From the NCBI GenBank assembly GCA_050084515.1, contig CM114272.1, forward strand, positions 34,782,001 through 34,846,000: a stretch of 64,000 nucleotides of DNA, read 5' to 3'. Shown here one piece after another: positions 46,699 to 57,389 of the stretch. The translations under genes were made by a program, and so were the position numbers. The notes beneath the pieces are model-generated. The model saw nothing but the letters and a program-made list of their open reading frames with translations, did not search any database and was not told the origin of the DNA. Source of the stretch: Blasia pusilla. Its lineage: Eukaryota > Marchantiophyta > Marchantiopsida > Blasiales. The stretch's first letter is position 1, and each line of letters starts with the position of its first letter.

Positions 46699-46985
46699 CA
46701 AAAGGTTTGTTAGCAGAGATGTGAGAACGCAAGAAGTGGGCACGAGAGAACCTCGAGAAGGCTCAACTAAGCTACGTTAAGCAAGCTAACAAGAGTCAAC
46801 GCCCAGTGAGTTTCCAAGTAGGGAAGCAAGTGTGATTGAGTATGAAGAATCTCACTCTTCCGAAAGAGTTATGTGCGAAGCTGTGTACCCACTATATTGG
46901 ATCGTATGTGATCAAGACAAACCTGTTTTGAGGATGTTTATATGTTGAAGCTACTATAAGAGTTTAAGATTCACCCGAATTTCAA
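46699..46985 (+). pseudogene. Ty3/gypsy integrase C-terminal fragment
   Basis: The translation reads ARENLEKAQLSYVKQANKS, then VSFQVGKQV-stop-LSMKNLTL and KLCTHYIGSYVI. This is the GPY/F region following the catalytic core in plant gypsy integrases. It ends where the inverted LTR begins. Stops interrupt it. Confidence 0.55.
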
Positions 46986-47469
46986 ATCAAGTGGAACTCT
47001 CCATCAATAACTCTCTCTCTCTCTCTCGTCAAACCAAACCCACTCTCTTAATGAAAGGCTTGGGTTACACACACAAGGCAAGGAGGACCACAACTCCGCT
47101 GTCTCATGCCAAGAGGCTCAACCAAGAGAGAATGAGCGCTTAAACTCTCTCTCTCTTGGAGAAATATTCCTTTCCCTTTCCCAAGCTCTCTCCACAATAA
47201 CCTTTGCTCAAAAGTCACCTCCTTGGCTCTTGACCTGTTGTAGCGGGTCAAAGGCCAAGGAGGTGACTTGAGACTTTACTCAATATGGAAAATTACATGA
47301 AATAATAAGTTTCTCTATATGGCTCCAATTGAGCTGAAACGAATGGAAAACCTACTCTCTCAGGTTTCCCGTGGCCTCAGCAAGTCATCATTGACCTCTT
47401 GAGCTTGTCCTCCACTACATGCAAAATTTCTCTACTAGATCTCGTCCATCTATCATAAAATACTTGACA
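46985..47469 (-). repeat. Inverted relative of the E2 A-segment
   Basis: Read leftward from 47469 it starts TGTCAAGTATTTTATG and aligns with E2 A1 (47493-48007) over nearly its full length, including 'gagccaaggaggtgac' and 'ggtttggtttgac'. The two lie head to head only 23 bp apart. No internal region of its own follows. Confidence 0.75.
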
Positions 47470-47492
47470 TGTCTTTCCCATCTTGGCTACTT

Positions 47493-48007
47493 TATCACGT
47501 CTTTTAGGATAGATTGGTGAGATATAGTAGAGCGCCTTCGTGAGTAGTGGAGGACATGCTCAATAGGTCGAGGATGACCTACTAAGGCCCCGAGAAACTT
47601 GAGAGAGTAGGTTTCCCTTCGTTTCAGCTCATTTGGAGCCATATTGAGGAACTTACTATTTTAGGTAAGTACCATTTGAGTATATGATCAACTTTATATT
47701 CTTGCTAAGTGGCCCTTGACCTCCTACATCAGGTCAAGAGCCAAGGAGGTGACTTGGGAGCATAGGTTACCATGGAGAGAGCTTGGGAGAGGAGAAGGGT
47801 ATACCTCAAGGAGAGAGAGTTTGAGAGCTCATTCTCTCTTTGTTGAACCTCTTGGCATGAGGCGGCGGAGCTATGGTCTTGCTTGCCTTGTGTGTGTAAC
47901 CCAAGCCTCTCATTAGGAGAGTGGGTTTGGTTTGACATTGAGAGAGACATGTGAGAGTGCAGACATGTGAGAACTATAGTGTTGTGAGAGATATTGGATC
48001 TTATTTT
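47493..48007 (+). repeat. E2 5' terminal repeat (A1)
   Basis: It starts TATCACGTC and matches A2 (56755-57253) except for a 15-bp insertion near 47960. It contains the dyad CTTGACCT-8 nt-AGGTCAAG near 47726. It is followed by the leader, not by a B segment. Confidence 0.85.
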
Positions 48008-49559
48008 GCAAAGAGAGAATCAGTGAGTGAGAGAGCTTCATGGGGGAGCTCGCTAGTCACTCACTAGTTTTTCAGGTTGGGGATTGTATTCCCCGTTCAG
48101 CGGTTCATGGGAATGCTCACCGGAGCAAGAGCCGCTTACTTGTGATATTTCCTTTGCCGATTTTTCGTGTGGAAGAGTGGCGCGCGGAAGCGCAGCCCAA
48201 TTTTTTATCGGGATTGAGTATGGGGGCGGGTTGCCCCATGCTAGTGCTCTCGGAAGCACCATGTAGCTTGCTGTTTTGTGTTCTCACATGTTTTACATTT
48301 TCGTTGGGAGAAATCAGTGCGAAAGCGCTGCCAAATTTTGTGTAGGAGAAAGAGACATTGGACTTTACAACAATCTCCGTCAATTTTTATTGGAATGTTT
48401 GATTCCAAATATTTTTTGACCCTGTTGTAGATCGTGAAGTTGTGCACGCTGTGCAACAAATAATGCACAATTTTGAGTTGCAGGAAAAAAGTTATGGTCA
48501 ATCTTGAAAAATTGCCATTGCCAGGAAATTTTTAGGGTTACATGGTTCCAACCCTAAACCAGCCGCCGTGCCGGCAGCGGCCATCATTGTCATAGTCACC
48601 GTCAACGGTCCACCATCCACCATTGGCCATTGTTGTTGCCTAGCGCTACTTTTGAGCCACATTCGTCCGTTGTCCACCCTTTGGTTGTCATTGCCGCCAT
48701 TACGGAGTGGAGGGTCTTTCACGACCACCGTTGATTCTCTGACTTGCGTCGCCACCACGTACTTTGTTTTGGCTGCCACCTTCATCGTAGTTTTGTCATC
48801 AACCAATGATGGTAGATGACCTAGGGTTATGGTGTTAGAGTTTCATTTCATGCTGCTATGTTATGATTGGTAGTTGCTTGATGACGATCGAGTATCGTGC
48901 CGTGACGTGTGTAGCCGCAATGCGTCGCCGATTGTTGCGCCGTGCCGCTCATGGTCGCACCGCACCATCTAGATCACGCAGCCGCTCCTTCACAAAGGAG
49001 CAGAGTGGGTGAATTACTGATTGAGAGGGTATGCCGCCGAGTGCCGCACCCTATTTCCGAGTGTCATGCCGTTTGTAGCCGTTCCGTGTCGCTAGTGCCG
49101 CACGGGACCGCTGGACCTGCACCGCACATCGAGGAGGTTTGAGCAGCGTCATTACGAGAGGACTACGACTTGCTGATTGGAGGATTTATCTTCACGACCA
49201 AGTTGGGGTCGAGATTTGCAGTTGCCGAGGAGCGACATCGATCTTATTGTCAGGTTACCCATTCTGGTCTCTTACCCTGCACGTGTGAGGGATTTCTCGA
49301 TATTGGGAAGTTATTTTGGATATTGGGTTTCCTATTGATGTTAGAAGCATCGATGATGTATGGATTTAGGGGACATAGAACTGTGTGGGATGTCCAGAGT
49401 TGAGGATGATTTTGAGACGATAGATCAATGATTTACTGCACCACGCTGCTTGTTACCGCACAGCACACGTCTCAGTGAGAGATTGTATGTTGAGTGCGGC
49501 ATGTTTAATTTGAGTGATTGAGGGATTACTCCCAAGATTGAGAGTGATCATGTGAGAGG
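48008..49559 (+). other. E2 untranslated leader
   Basis: About 1.55 kb without a supported coding frame between A1 and gag. It includes a GCC/TGCCGC-rich stretch at 48890-49110. No convincing primer-binding site was identified directly after A1. Confidence 0.5.
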
Positions 49560-50845
49560 AGAACGAGGGCCATCACGGCGTCCTTTCAGGATTTTGAGAG
49601 GCGAGGTAGTGGACCTGAGAGTAGCTCTGGAGGGTTTACCCGGAGTGGTGCGAGGTTTCGAGAGTCTCCACGTAAGAGACCACCTCGACATCCTTCTGGG
49701 TCATCTTCAAACAAGAAGGAGCGTGTAGAGGAGTGTGTTAGTGATCCACCGTACACATTGAGTGGTCCTATCAGTTGGGTGTACGAGATGGACGACCGGA
49801 GTAGAGGACCGCGTAGGTTTCCGGATGCTGTAGGCACCATAGAGCTACAGGACTTCATTGCGGAGTTTAGGAGTTGGTGTGACTCACAACGGGCTAGGAA
49901 CTCTAGATAGTTCAACCCGTTTACAGCATGGAACAATATATTCTAGCATTTAGAGGGGGTGCCCATGGACAATTACCATGAGTTCTCCCACAGATATGCC
50001 CAAGAGATTGAGGCATGGCGACTCTACTATGACCCACACTATGTGTGATGGACGGAGCCATTCGTAGATGAGGAGGGGAGTCAGGAGAGGCTACTTCCTC
50101 TTCCACTAGCATTGTTTTAGGAGGGGTCACTCGTAATTGCACCGTCTAGTCGGGTTCGTCCCAGGTTCAACATCGTGGTTGAGTTCTTCGTTGAGTTGAG
50201 GACGAGCTACCTGCAAGGGGTACGGACGGAGAAGTTGCGGAGCATCCACGACTTCCAGAGGCGTCCGGATAACAGTTTGCATGAGGCTTAATCTCGCTTG
50301 CGCCGGTTGATCAACGTCACTCAGGGATGATAGAGGCTCGGGCTATCCAGTCATGGTACGCGATGCTTAACCAGACCTTGCGGACACAGGTGCGGGAGGG
50401 GATGCTCTTTATGAACACCTCCCCTACGTTGAGAGATGTTTTTAGGACCGCCAAGAACATTGAGCGCAACATGGCGGAGTAGAGCGTAGCCACCATGGAT
50501 TCTGGGCGAGAGCAGTCACGATTGGCTGCACTACTAGGGCAGCAACGTGAACTCCGAGGTAGGTCGACTATGGCACCACTAGCTCAGGGAGGATATTGGG
50601 AGGCCGTGCCACAGAGACCTGCGCCTTCATATGCAGCTTTGCAGCAGTCGCCTACGATTACTTGTTGGTCATGTGGTGGAGCCCATCATCAGCATGATTG
50701 CACTTGTCAGGGTCAGGGACGTGTGCCTCAACATGGAGGAGGAGATGGTGCTGCACAAGGAGGTTATCAGTGTGACTATTGTCAAAGGTATGGTCATACA
50801 CGCGCCCGGTGTTATAGCTTACATCATGAGTTACGTCCGGACTGA
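49560..50845 (+). pseudogene. E2 gag with two zinc knuckles
   Basis: From about 49560 the frame reads SGGFTRSGARF, TIELQDFIAEFRSWCDS, HLEGVPMDNYHEF (all shared with E1) and then the retrotransposon-gag core ELRTSYLQGVRTEKLRSIHD. The C-terminal part has knuckle-like CWSCGGAHHQHDC and a canonical CCHC CDYCQRYGHTRARC (50790-50830). Several TAG stops interrupt it, for example 49944-49946 where E1 has CAG. Confidence 0.75.
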
Positions 50846-51729
50846 GGGCCAGAGAGGGCACCAGAGCGAGTAGCCGGTCTAGGTGGGCCTAGAGATCGTG
50901 CACCAAGTGGTCACGTTGGGGGATAAGGAGTTGGAGTTTCCCGACAGGATGGTGGAGCTCCCCGTGGAGGAGGTAGAGTCCCACACCCTAGACGTGTCGA
51001 GGGAGATGCCGGGCGTGAGGCTAGGATGGCTGCTCAAATATATCAACTACAGGAGCAGATTGCCGCTATGACATTGAGATTACTGGATGCCGGATCTGTG
51101 GCATTGACATCATATGGAGCACCCAGAGATATGCATGATCATGGTTGGATGTGCGGGGTTGCCCAAATCGAGGCCCTCGTAGTTGTGACGCGTGGAGAAG
51201 CCGCAGAGTTGGATCCACAGTAAGGGGAAGCCATGAAACAGACTAGGCTTCCTCAATCTTTCACGTTGTCTGAGGCGATGAGGACCCCATCGATGGGTCC
51301 TGATCAGAGTTCATGGAGAGTTGGTGATATTGTTGGTGTGCAGGAACGGAGGACAATGGGAGAAGCGAGTGCAACGACTCCTATTGCTGATGCTCAAGAG
51401 GGGCATCTGTCGAGCACGTTGTTGGGGGCGGCCACCGTTGTGTACCGCGATTTTTTATTTTCTACTTCCAATGTTATGACATTGAAAGGTACGCCCGCCG
51501 GGGTTTTTGGGCTGGCCGCTATCCTATGTGAGCGTGGAGTTGGAGTTCCTGCATCACGTTCAGGTGATTGTAGAGGAGGTGATGGACCTGCCTTTGGAGC
51601 GGATGCTGGGGCCGTCTGCATCAGATTCATGGCAGGTTGCGGCTGCTAGGATGGTGGAGATGCCCACTAGACCCGCGATAGAGTATGCCATGGTTTCTCC
51701 TGGTGTTGTGTTCTTGGATAACTAGGGAG

Positions 51730-52077
51730 AGGTCTTCCAGTTGGTGAGTCTCGGAGGTAGAGCTTTTTTTTTGGATTCAACCGCTGATGTTGGGGAAAGC
51801 GTCATTCAGAGGATTGGGATTGACAAGAGCCGATGTGGAGCGTTGTCCATTCCAGATACAGACATCCTCGGATGGAGTGAGTACCACACACTATATCACC
51901 CGATAAGAGGTCGTGGTGAGGATTCGCCCAAGACATCCTACAGATGAGTCCGTGGTGCGAGCCAAGGCGATAGTGACTGATGCAAAATCCTATGATGTCT
52001 TGGATGGTAGAGCAGTGTTATACTCGATGGGGTTTTCCCTGGATTATTGGAAGGAGTGAGCGTCGTACAGACCAGGA
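51730..52077 (+). pseudogene. E2 retropepsin-type protease region
   Basis: LVSLGGRAFFLDSTADVGE fits a retropepsin active site with Thr replacing Gly in DSG. YDVLDGRAVLYSMGFSLDYW near 52010-52060 corresponds to the C-terminal ILG region. The same downstream block is conserved in E3 (about 58790), which supports it as a real domain. Frame changes separate the two halves. Confidence 0.5.
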
Positions 52078-52440
52078 TGGCAGTCAGGTGATGGGCGCCT
52101 TAGCTCATTATCCATTCGATTCATGGGTGTAGTGATCGAGCGACGTCCATGAGAGATGGCAACCTTAGCAGCATTTAGTAGTGCCATCACTTGGCCTAGT
52201 GATTTGATGGAGGGACATGTCCATGCAGAGGATACTCCCATTCCTGACATTTCTATGCAGAGGAGTGTCATGGTAGCCGCATCAGTCCATGGAGGAGAGG
52301 TGCCGCTTTGGGGCTTGACTGACGAGCTTCGACACTTAGCCACTAAGCATGTGCAAATCGCATGGAGCGAAACGTTTGCACCTGAGTGTGACCGGTCAGA
52401 GGAACCCCAAGTAGGTAGGAGTGCTGCTATGACCCCTTAT

Positions 52441-53462
52441 GACACCACCCCGATTGTGTGGTGCATCCCAGAGAAGGATATTAGGGTGTTGGATATCTTT
52501 GGAGGGATCAACACTAGGTTAGCTGTTATTTTGCATGCTGGAGTGCGCGTGGGAGTACGTGTATGTGGAGATTGATGATGTTGCGAGGCGCGCTTCACTT
52601 GACCATGTGGCGCTGTTACCCCTCCGTTTTTCCAACTTGTTGTCTACATCTGCCATTCAGGGTTATCTGAGTTCCCTACCGAGGGACATTTCATAATTGG
52701 AGGCGCAGGACTTGGAGTGGGTAGGGACCATAGACTTGGTCATTGCTGGTTGGCCGTGTCAGGGCCAATCGAGTGCTGGACGAGGTAGCGGGTTAGTTGA
52801 CACTCAATCCTGGTTGTTTCGGGAGATGATGCGGATCTTGCGATATTTACAAGAGCATCAGTCTCGTTTTCCATCATACATTTTGGAGAATGTGCCAATT
52901 TTGGGCGATTCGAGGTCCCGCATGGTGACAAGTGCACATCAGGTGCGCGTATGGATCGGTCTGGCAGTGTTGTTAGATGCGGCGAGTGTGGGTTCACGAG
53001 CACATCGCCCGCGTCTTTGGTGGACCAACTTGGTACCACATGAGGTATTGCGGAGGGCTTATGCGAGAGTAGAGCGTCCCTCCAATTTGTTGGTGGATTC
53101 TATATTCGATCCGGGCCGTCGATCAGAAGCAGTGAGGCATGATGATCGACTGCCGTTGACTGTGATCAACAGGATTTGGCATGCCATGAGTAGCCTTTCC
53201 TACATTGGTGAGTTTTCTCGCTTCCTATGCATTCAAGGAGGCCGGACCTGGCTTGGTTTGGGATGACCAAGTACAGAGGTTGGTGAAGCCCAACGCCGAT
53301 GAGCGAGAGCGAGCGATGGGATTCCCCATACGAGTGACGGCAGTACCGTCACTATCGGAGGCATCACGATGTCATGTCTTGAGTCAAGCGATGGACGTGA
53401 ACTGCTTGACATGGATTTTTAGCTTAGGAGTAGCTGAGCAACGTCGTTTGAGGATGCGATAG
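52441..53462 (+). pseudogene. C5-cytosine DNA methyltransferase domain inside E2
   Basis: Motifs occur in canonical order: I VLDIFGGINTRLAV (52486), II VYVEIDD (52560), IV IAGWPCQGQSSAGRGSG with catalytic Cys (52742-52790), VI YILENV with catalytic Glu (52877), VIII RAHRPRLWWTN (53000), then IX/X ERERAMGFP and SRCHVLSQAMDVNC (53300-53410). The domain sits between protease and RT of a gypsy polyprotein. Damage: TAA 52694-52696 and frame changes near 52565 and 53210. The catalytic residues themselves are intact. C5-MTases transfer a methyl group to cytosine C5. Retrotransposons with captured C5-MTases have been reported in charophyte algae and dinoflagellates, so the class has precedent. The subfamily is not determined; motif IV is not of the plant DRM type. 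Confidence 0.8.
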
Positions 53463-53839
53463 ATCACAAAAGTTGCGTTGGTGAGACCCATGCCTATCGA
53501 GACGGTTGAGGCAATGGCTAGGGGCAAGACGCGAGAAGATCGACACACCAGGTGTGATCGGGAGAGACATCCTTGGACTTCTTGGGATGTTTTGTAGGTA
53601 CGCGAGGAGATGATGTCCAAAACATCGAGTGTGGTTCCGGGTATTGCACGTGGAGATGAGAGTTCTATTGTCTCAGATAGGGTTGCACCATAGCAACCAG
53701 CGACACTTGCGCCGGAGAGTCTTACCATAGTCGCGATGGAGACTTGGGAGCCAAATATGGGCCCTAAGTTGACATGAGGAAAGCGGTGCCGGATACATCA
53801 GTTCCTTAGGAGTTATAGGAGCTGTTTTGCATTTAGTAT

Positions 53840-54890
53840 GCATGATTTGGGTACGCTGAAGGGTCCAGGGATCTGCATTGAGTTGTCGAGTGACACGTCG
53901 ATCTTCCGACGACCCTATAGGTAGAGTAACATGGAGAGGGATCTGATTCAAAGTAGGAGCCAGGACTTGCTGAGTTTCAGAGGGTCATGGATAGGATCTT
54001 GGCAGTTTGGATTTTGCTAGGTGTTATATTGATGACATCGTAGTCTTTAGCGCCATGGTTGAGGAGCATGAGCGACATCTAGAGGAGGTGTTTTGACAAT
54101 TGCAGTTACATGGGTTGAAGATACATCCAGGCAACTGCAAAATCTTCTACGACGAGATTGAGTACTTAGGTCATACAATATACCATGGGGGCCTTGGTGT
54201 GCAGCAGATGAAGGTAGAGGCTATTTCAGGCATTCAAAGTCCTACAGATCACGGACGAGTTCGTGCATTCATGGGATTGGCGAACTTCTATCGACGGTAC
54301 ATCAAGGGTTTTAGTTTGATTGTGAAGCCGCTAACCTTGATGACCAAGGTGGATCAAGAGTGGCATTGGGGAGGATGAGCAAGAGAGAGTATTTCAGATG
54401 CTCAAGGACAGATTGACGTCCGCGCCCATATTGAGGAGACCGATCAGGGGGCGTCCTTTCCAATTGCATACCGATTGGAGCATGTTGGGGCTTGGAGCCG
54501 TGCTCACCCAGCATGACGGTGATGGTAGAGAGTTTGTGGTGGCATATGCTAGTCGCTCAAACAATGCTGCAAAGGCGAAGTATAGCTCGTATGAGGGTAA
54601 GTGCTTGGCTGCAGTGTGGGTTATTGCACATTTCAGATGTTATCTATTCGGCAATTCCTCTACGTACCATCCTTACTGATCATCATCCACTTAAGTGATT
54701 GATCGAGTCCAAAAAGCTTACAGGGAAGCTTGCGAGATGGACTCTTTTGTTGCAAGAGTATGACTTCCAGGTGGTGCATAGACCTAGGATGCTCAACCAT
54801 GATGAAGATGGTTTGAGCCGTAACCCATGCCCGAGTCAGCGAGATGGGATTAGAGCTCGTTGGCATGGTGAGAGTGATGAGGAGTTCTAG
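53840..54890 (+). pseudogene. E2 reverse transcriptase (internally deleted) and RNase H
   Basis: IELSSDTSIFRRPYR (53876-53922) and MERDLIQS form the RT N-terminus. At about 53965 the frame jumps straight to EFQRVMDRI, losing roughly 130 residues that E1 retains. YIDD lies near 54025-54036. The thumb/connection YLGHTIYHGGLGVQQ and RNase H PFQLHTDWSMLGLGAVLTQ through VVHRPRMLNHDEDGLSRNP follow. Several frame changes occur. Confidence 0.8.
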
Positions 54891-54910
54891 GATGGCATGC
54901 GTTAGCCTAT

Positions 54911-55975
54911 TTGGGCTTGTTGGCTATGGAGAGCCAGATTGCTAAGACTTTGATGGCGAGGTCTGATGGAGAGTCCTTAGATCCAGAGGTTAGTGAGGAG
55001 ACGATAGGTGGCCGAGACATTCATGACGATGGAGTGGTCTTGGAGTACTTGCGTACTAGTAGTGTTGCGAGCAAAATGGGTGCTAGAGAGCGGGATCGGA
55101 TCCTACAGCGAGCCAGACGGTTCCGGTGGAAGGGCACACATGTGTTGCGAGTGTGGGAGGATGGTAGAGTGCATGTAGTGCCTCATCCTTCGCAGAGAGC
55201 ACGTTTGGTGCATCATGCCCACGAGGAGTTGGGTCATTTTGGAGTGAAGTGGACGTACAACTTGCTCTAGATTCAGTATTGGTGGCGAGGCATGCAGAGT
55301 GACGTTCAACAGTTTGTTGCTAGATGCATGATGTGTGATCAAGTCCGAGCATTTTCAATGCTCCGACTCCACAATTGCATCCACTTCCCATCATGGATTT
55401 AGGTTATAGATGGAGTTTGGATTTTGTAGGACCTTTGCCTTTGACGGAGCGGCATGGTCGTTATGTGTCGGTGATGGTCGAGCACTTCTTGAAGTGGATA
55501 GAGTTGGTTGCATTGCTTGACAAAGCAAGTGAGGGAGTAGCGTATGCCTTCCTAGATCGAGTGGTGAGTCATTACGGTGCACCAGCTGAGGTGTTGACAG
55601 ACCAGGGTATAGAGTTCCGCGGGGAGTTTCAGGCCTTGTGTGATCAGGCACTGATCAACCACCGCACTACTTCCTGAGGCGGATGGACTAGCGGAGCAAG
55701 TTGTGTAGACGGTGAAGAGAGGACTACGCAAGTATGGCTTGTAGAGAGGTCACCTACCAGATTGGGACCTTCATTGCCGTCAAGGGCGATGGGATATAGA
55801 TTCAGCAGGCATGCATCCTTAGCGTCTTTCTCACCGTACTTGTTGCTTTATGGCCGAGAGCCATATTTTCCTACAACCATTCGTCGAGATGTTGGTGAGG
55901 TGGTGAACCTTGATGACCTTGATGTATGGATGCAAATATTTTTTGAGAGGGCTGATTAATTTTGGAGAGTGATGC
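54911..55975 (+). pseudogene. E2 integrase
   Basis: HHCC zinc domain (HHAHEELGHFGVK...CMMCD) at 55210-55345; core with LDFVGPLPLT (55415), LTDQGIEFRG (55595) and a damaged third motif near 55675-55700. TAG stops at 55706-55708 and 55742-55744 stand where E1 has CAG. The core belongs to the DDE integrases of Ty3/gypsy, not to tyrosine recombinases. Confidence 0.75.
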
Positions 55976-56024
55976 CCATGGCATTTGAGAACTTGGCGAT
56001 TCCGCAACATCGGGATAGGTTGAG

Positions 56025-56444
56025 GTGTGCGACTATTCGGGAGGTGGTTATCGACCTACTATCCAAACGTTTCATCAGGGAGACTATGTCTACTTGCAGC
56101 AGATGGCATCCATGACGTTGGATGTGACTGCAAGGCGCGCCATCTTGAGAGTGCGTGAGGTTTTATCATCCGATGTTCTCTTATTGGAGGGACTTGATGG
56201 TATGGTTTGGAAGGACCATGTACATAACTGTGCGCCATGTCATCTTCCGAACATTGACAATACAGTTGATTTGAGCTTAGCAATAGTTCCTGCAAGCTTG
56301 CGGTGTATGTTGCGTGGTTCCGCCCGTAGTACAGCCACTATGCTAGTCTGTGATGGGTGTTCAAGAGGATGGCATATGGCATGTTTGACGCCACCTCTCA
56401 CTAGGGTTCCTCAGAGACGATGGATGTGTCCCAGATGTACATAG
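56025..56444 (+). pseudogene. E2 integrase C-terminal segment and PHD finger
   Basis: A 139-codon open frame. The first part (FHQGDYVYLQQ, ILRVREVLSSD, WKDHVHNCAP) matches E1 and resembles a GPY/F or SH3-like integrase tail. The last 45 residues form a PHD-type finger: CMLR (second Cys lost to Arg; E1 retains it), LVCDGC, GWHMAC and CPRC. PHD fingers usually read histone H3 tails, so this may target integration to a chromatin state, as chromodomains do in chromoviruses. Confidence 0.75.
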
Positions 56445-56638
56445 AGTAGGTAGTTCTTCATTCCGACTTGTGTCTATGACATGGATGACAAGAAGGTGAC
56501 TAACGATGGGACCACATGAGCACCCAACCTTCTTGCTCTTAGCGTCCGAGAGATGTATGTCATAGTAGGTAGGGATAGATGGCTATCTGGAGTTAGAGGG
56601 ACCTAACCACTAGCTAGGGGCGCGATTGGAGATGTTTT

Positions 56639-57371
56639 GGTACTTCTTGTCTCGTCGTTTGGATGCCATGAGTTAGCATGGGATCATGCGTGTTTGTGTG
56701 TGTGTTCGGTGACAATGATGTATGTTGTGTAGCGATATGTATGCGCACGATAGATGTCACGTCTTTTAGGATAGATCGGTAAGATCTAGTAGAGCGCCTT
56801 CATGAGTAGTGGAGGACATGCTCAGTAGGTCGAGGATGACCTACTAAGGCCCCGAGAAACTTGAGAGAGTAGGTTTCCCTTCGTTTCAGCTCATTTGGAG
56901 CCATATTGAGGAACTTACTATTTTATGTAAGTACCATTTTGAGTATATGATCAACTTTATATTCTTGCTAAGTGGCCCTTGACCTCCTACATCAAGTCAA
57001 GAGCCAAGGAGGTGACTTGGGAGCATAGGTTACCATGGAGAGAGCTTGGGAGAGGAGAAGGGTATACCTCAAGGAGAGAGAGTTTGAGAGCTCATTCTCT
57101 CTTTGTTGAACCTCTTGGCATGAGGTGGCGGAGCTATGGTCTTGCTTGCCTTGTGTGTGTAACCCAAGCCTCTCATTAGGAGAGTGGGTTTGGTTTGACA
57201 TTGAGAGAGACATGTGAAAACTATAGTGTTGTGAGAGAGATTGGATCTTATTTTTGTGGTACTTCTTATCTGGTTGTTAGGATGCCATGAGTTAGCATGG
57301 GATCGTGCGTGTTTGTGTGTGTGTTTGGTGACAGCGATGTATATTGTGTAGGGATGTGTATGCGCACGACA
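56639..57371 (+). repeat. E2 3' terminal repeats B1-A2-B2
   Basis: B1 56639-56752 (ends CGCACGATA), spacer 'ga', A2 56755-57253 (starts TGTCACG), B2 57258-57371 (ends CGCACGACA). B1 and B2 are both 114 bp with about 10 percent divergence. Same plan as E1. Confidence 0.85.
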
Positions 57372-57389
57372 ACTTACTTCTTGCCCTTG

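Larger units (their letters stand above)
47493..57371 (+). mobile_element. E2: Ty3/gypsy element carrying a C5-DNA methyltransferase and PHD finger
   Basis: Target duplication ACTT (47489-47492 and 57372-57375). Order: A1 47493-48007, leader 48008-49559, gag, two zinc knuckles, linker, protease, C5-methyltransferase, RT, RNase H, integrase, GPY/F-like segment, PHD finger, B1 56639-56752, 2-bp spacer, A2 56755-57253, B2 57258-57371. The terminal layout is identical to E1. Most domains are recognisable but broken by stops and frame changes, and the central RT is deleted near 53965. An old, inactive but structurally almost complete copy. Confidence 0.85.

Noticed and set aside
47493-57371. E2 as a DIRS/PAT-type tyrosine-recombinase element, because of split repeats and a methyltransferase
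   Set aside because: E2 has an HHCC zinc domain and DDE-type integrase, makes 4-bp target duplications, and its MTase is C5-type; DIRS elements carry an N6-adenine-type MTase and a tyrosine recombinase and leave no duplication.
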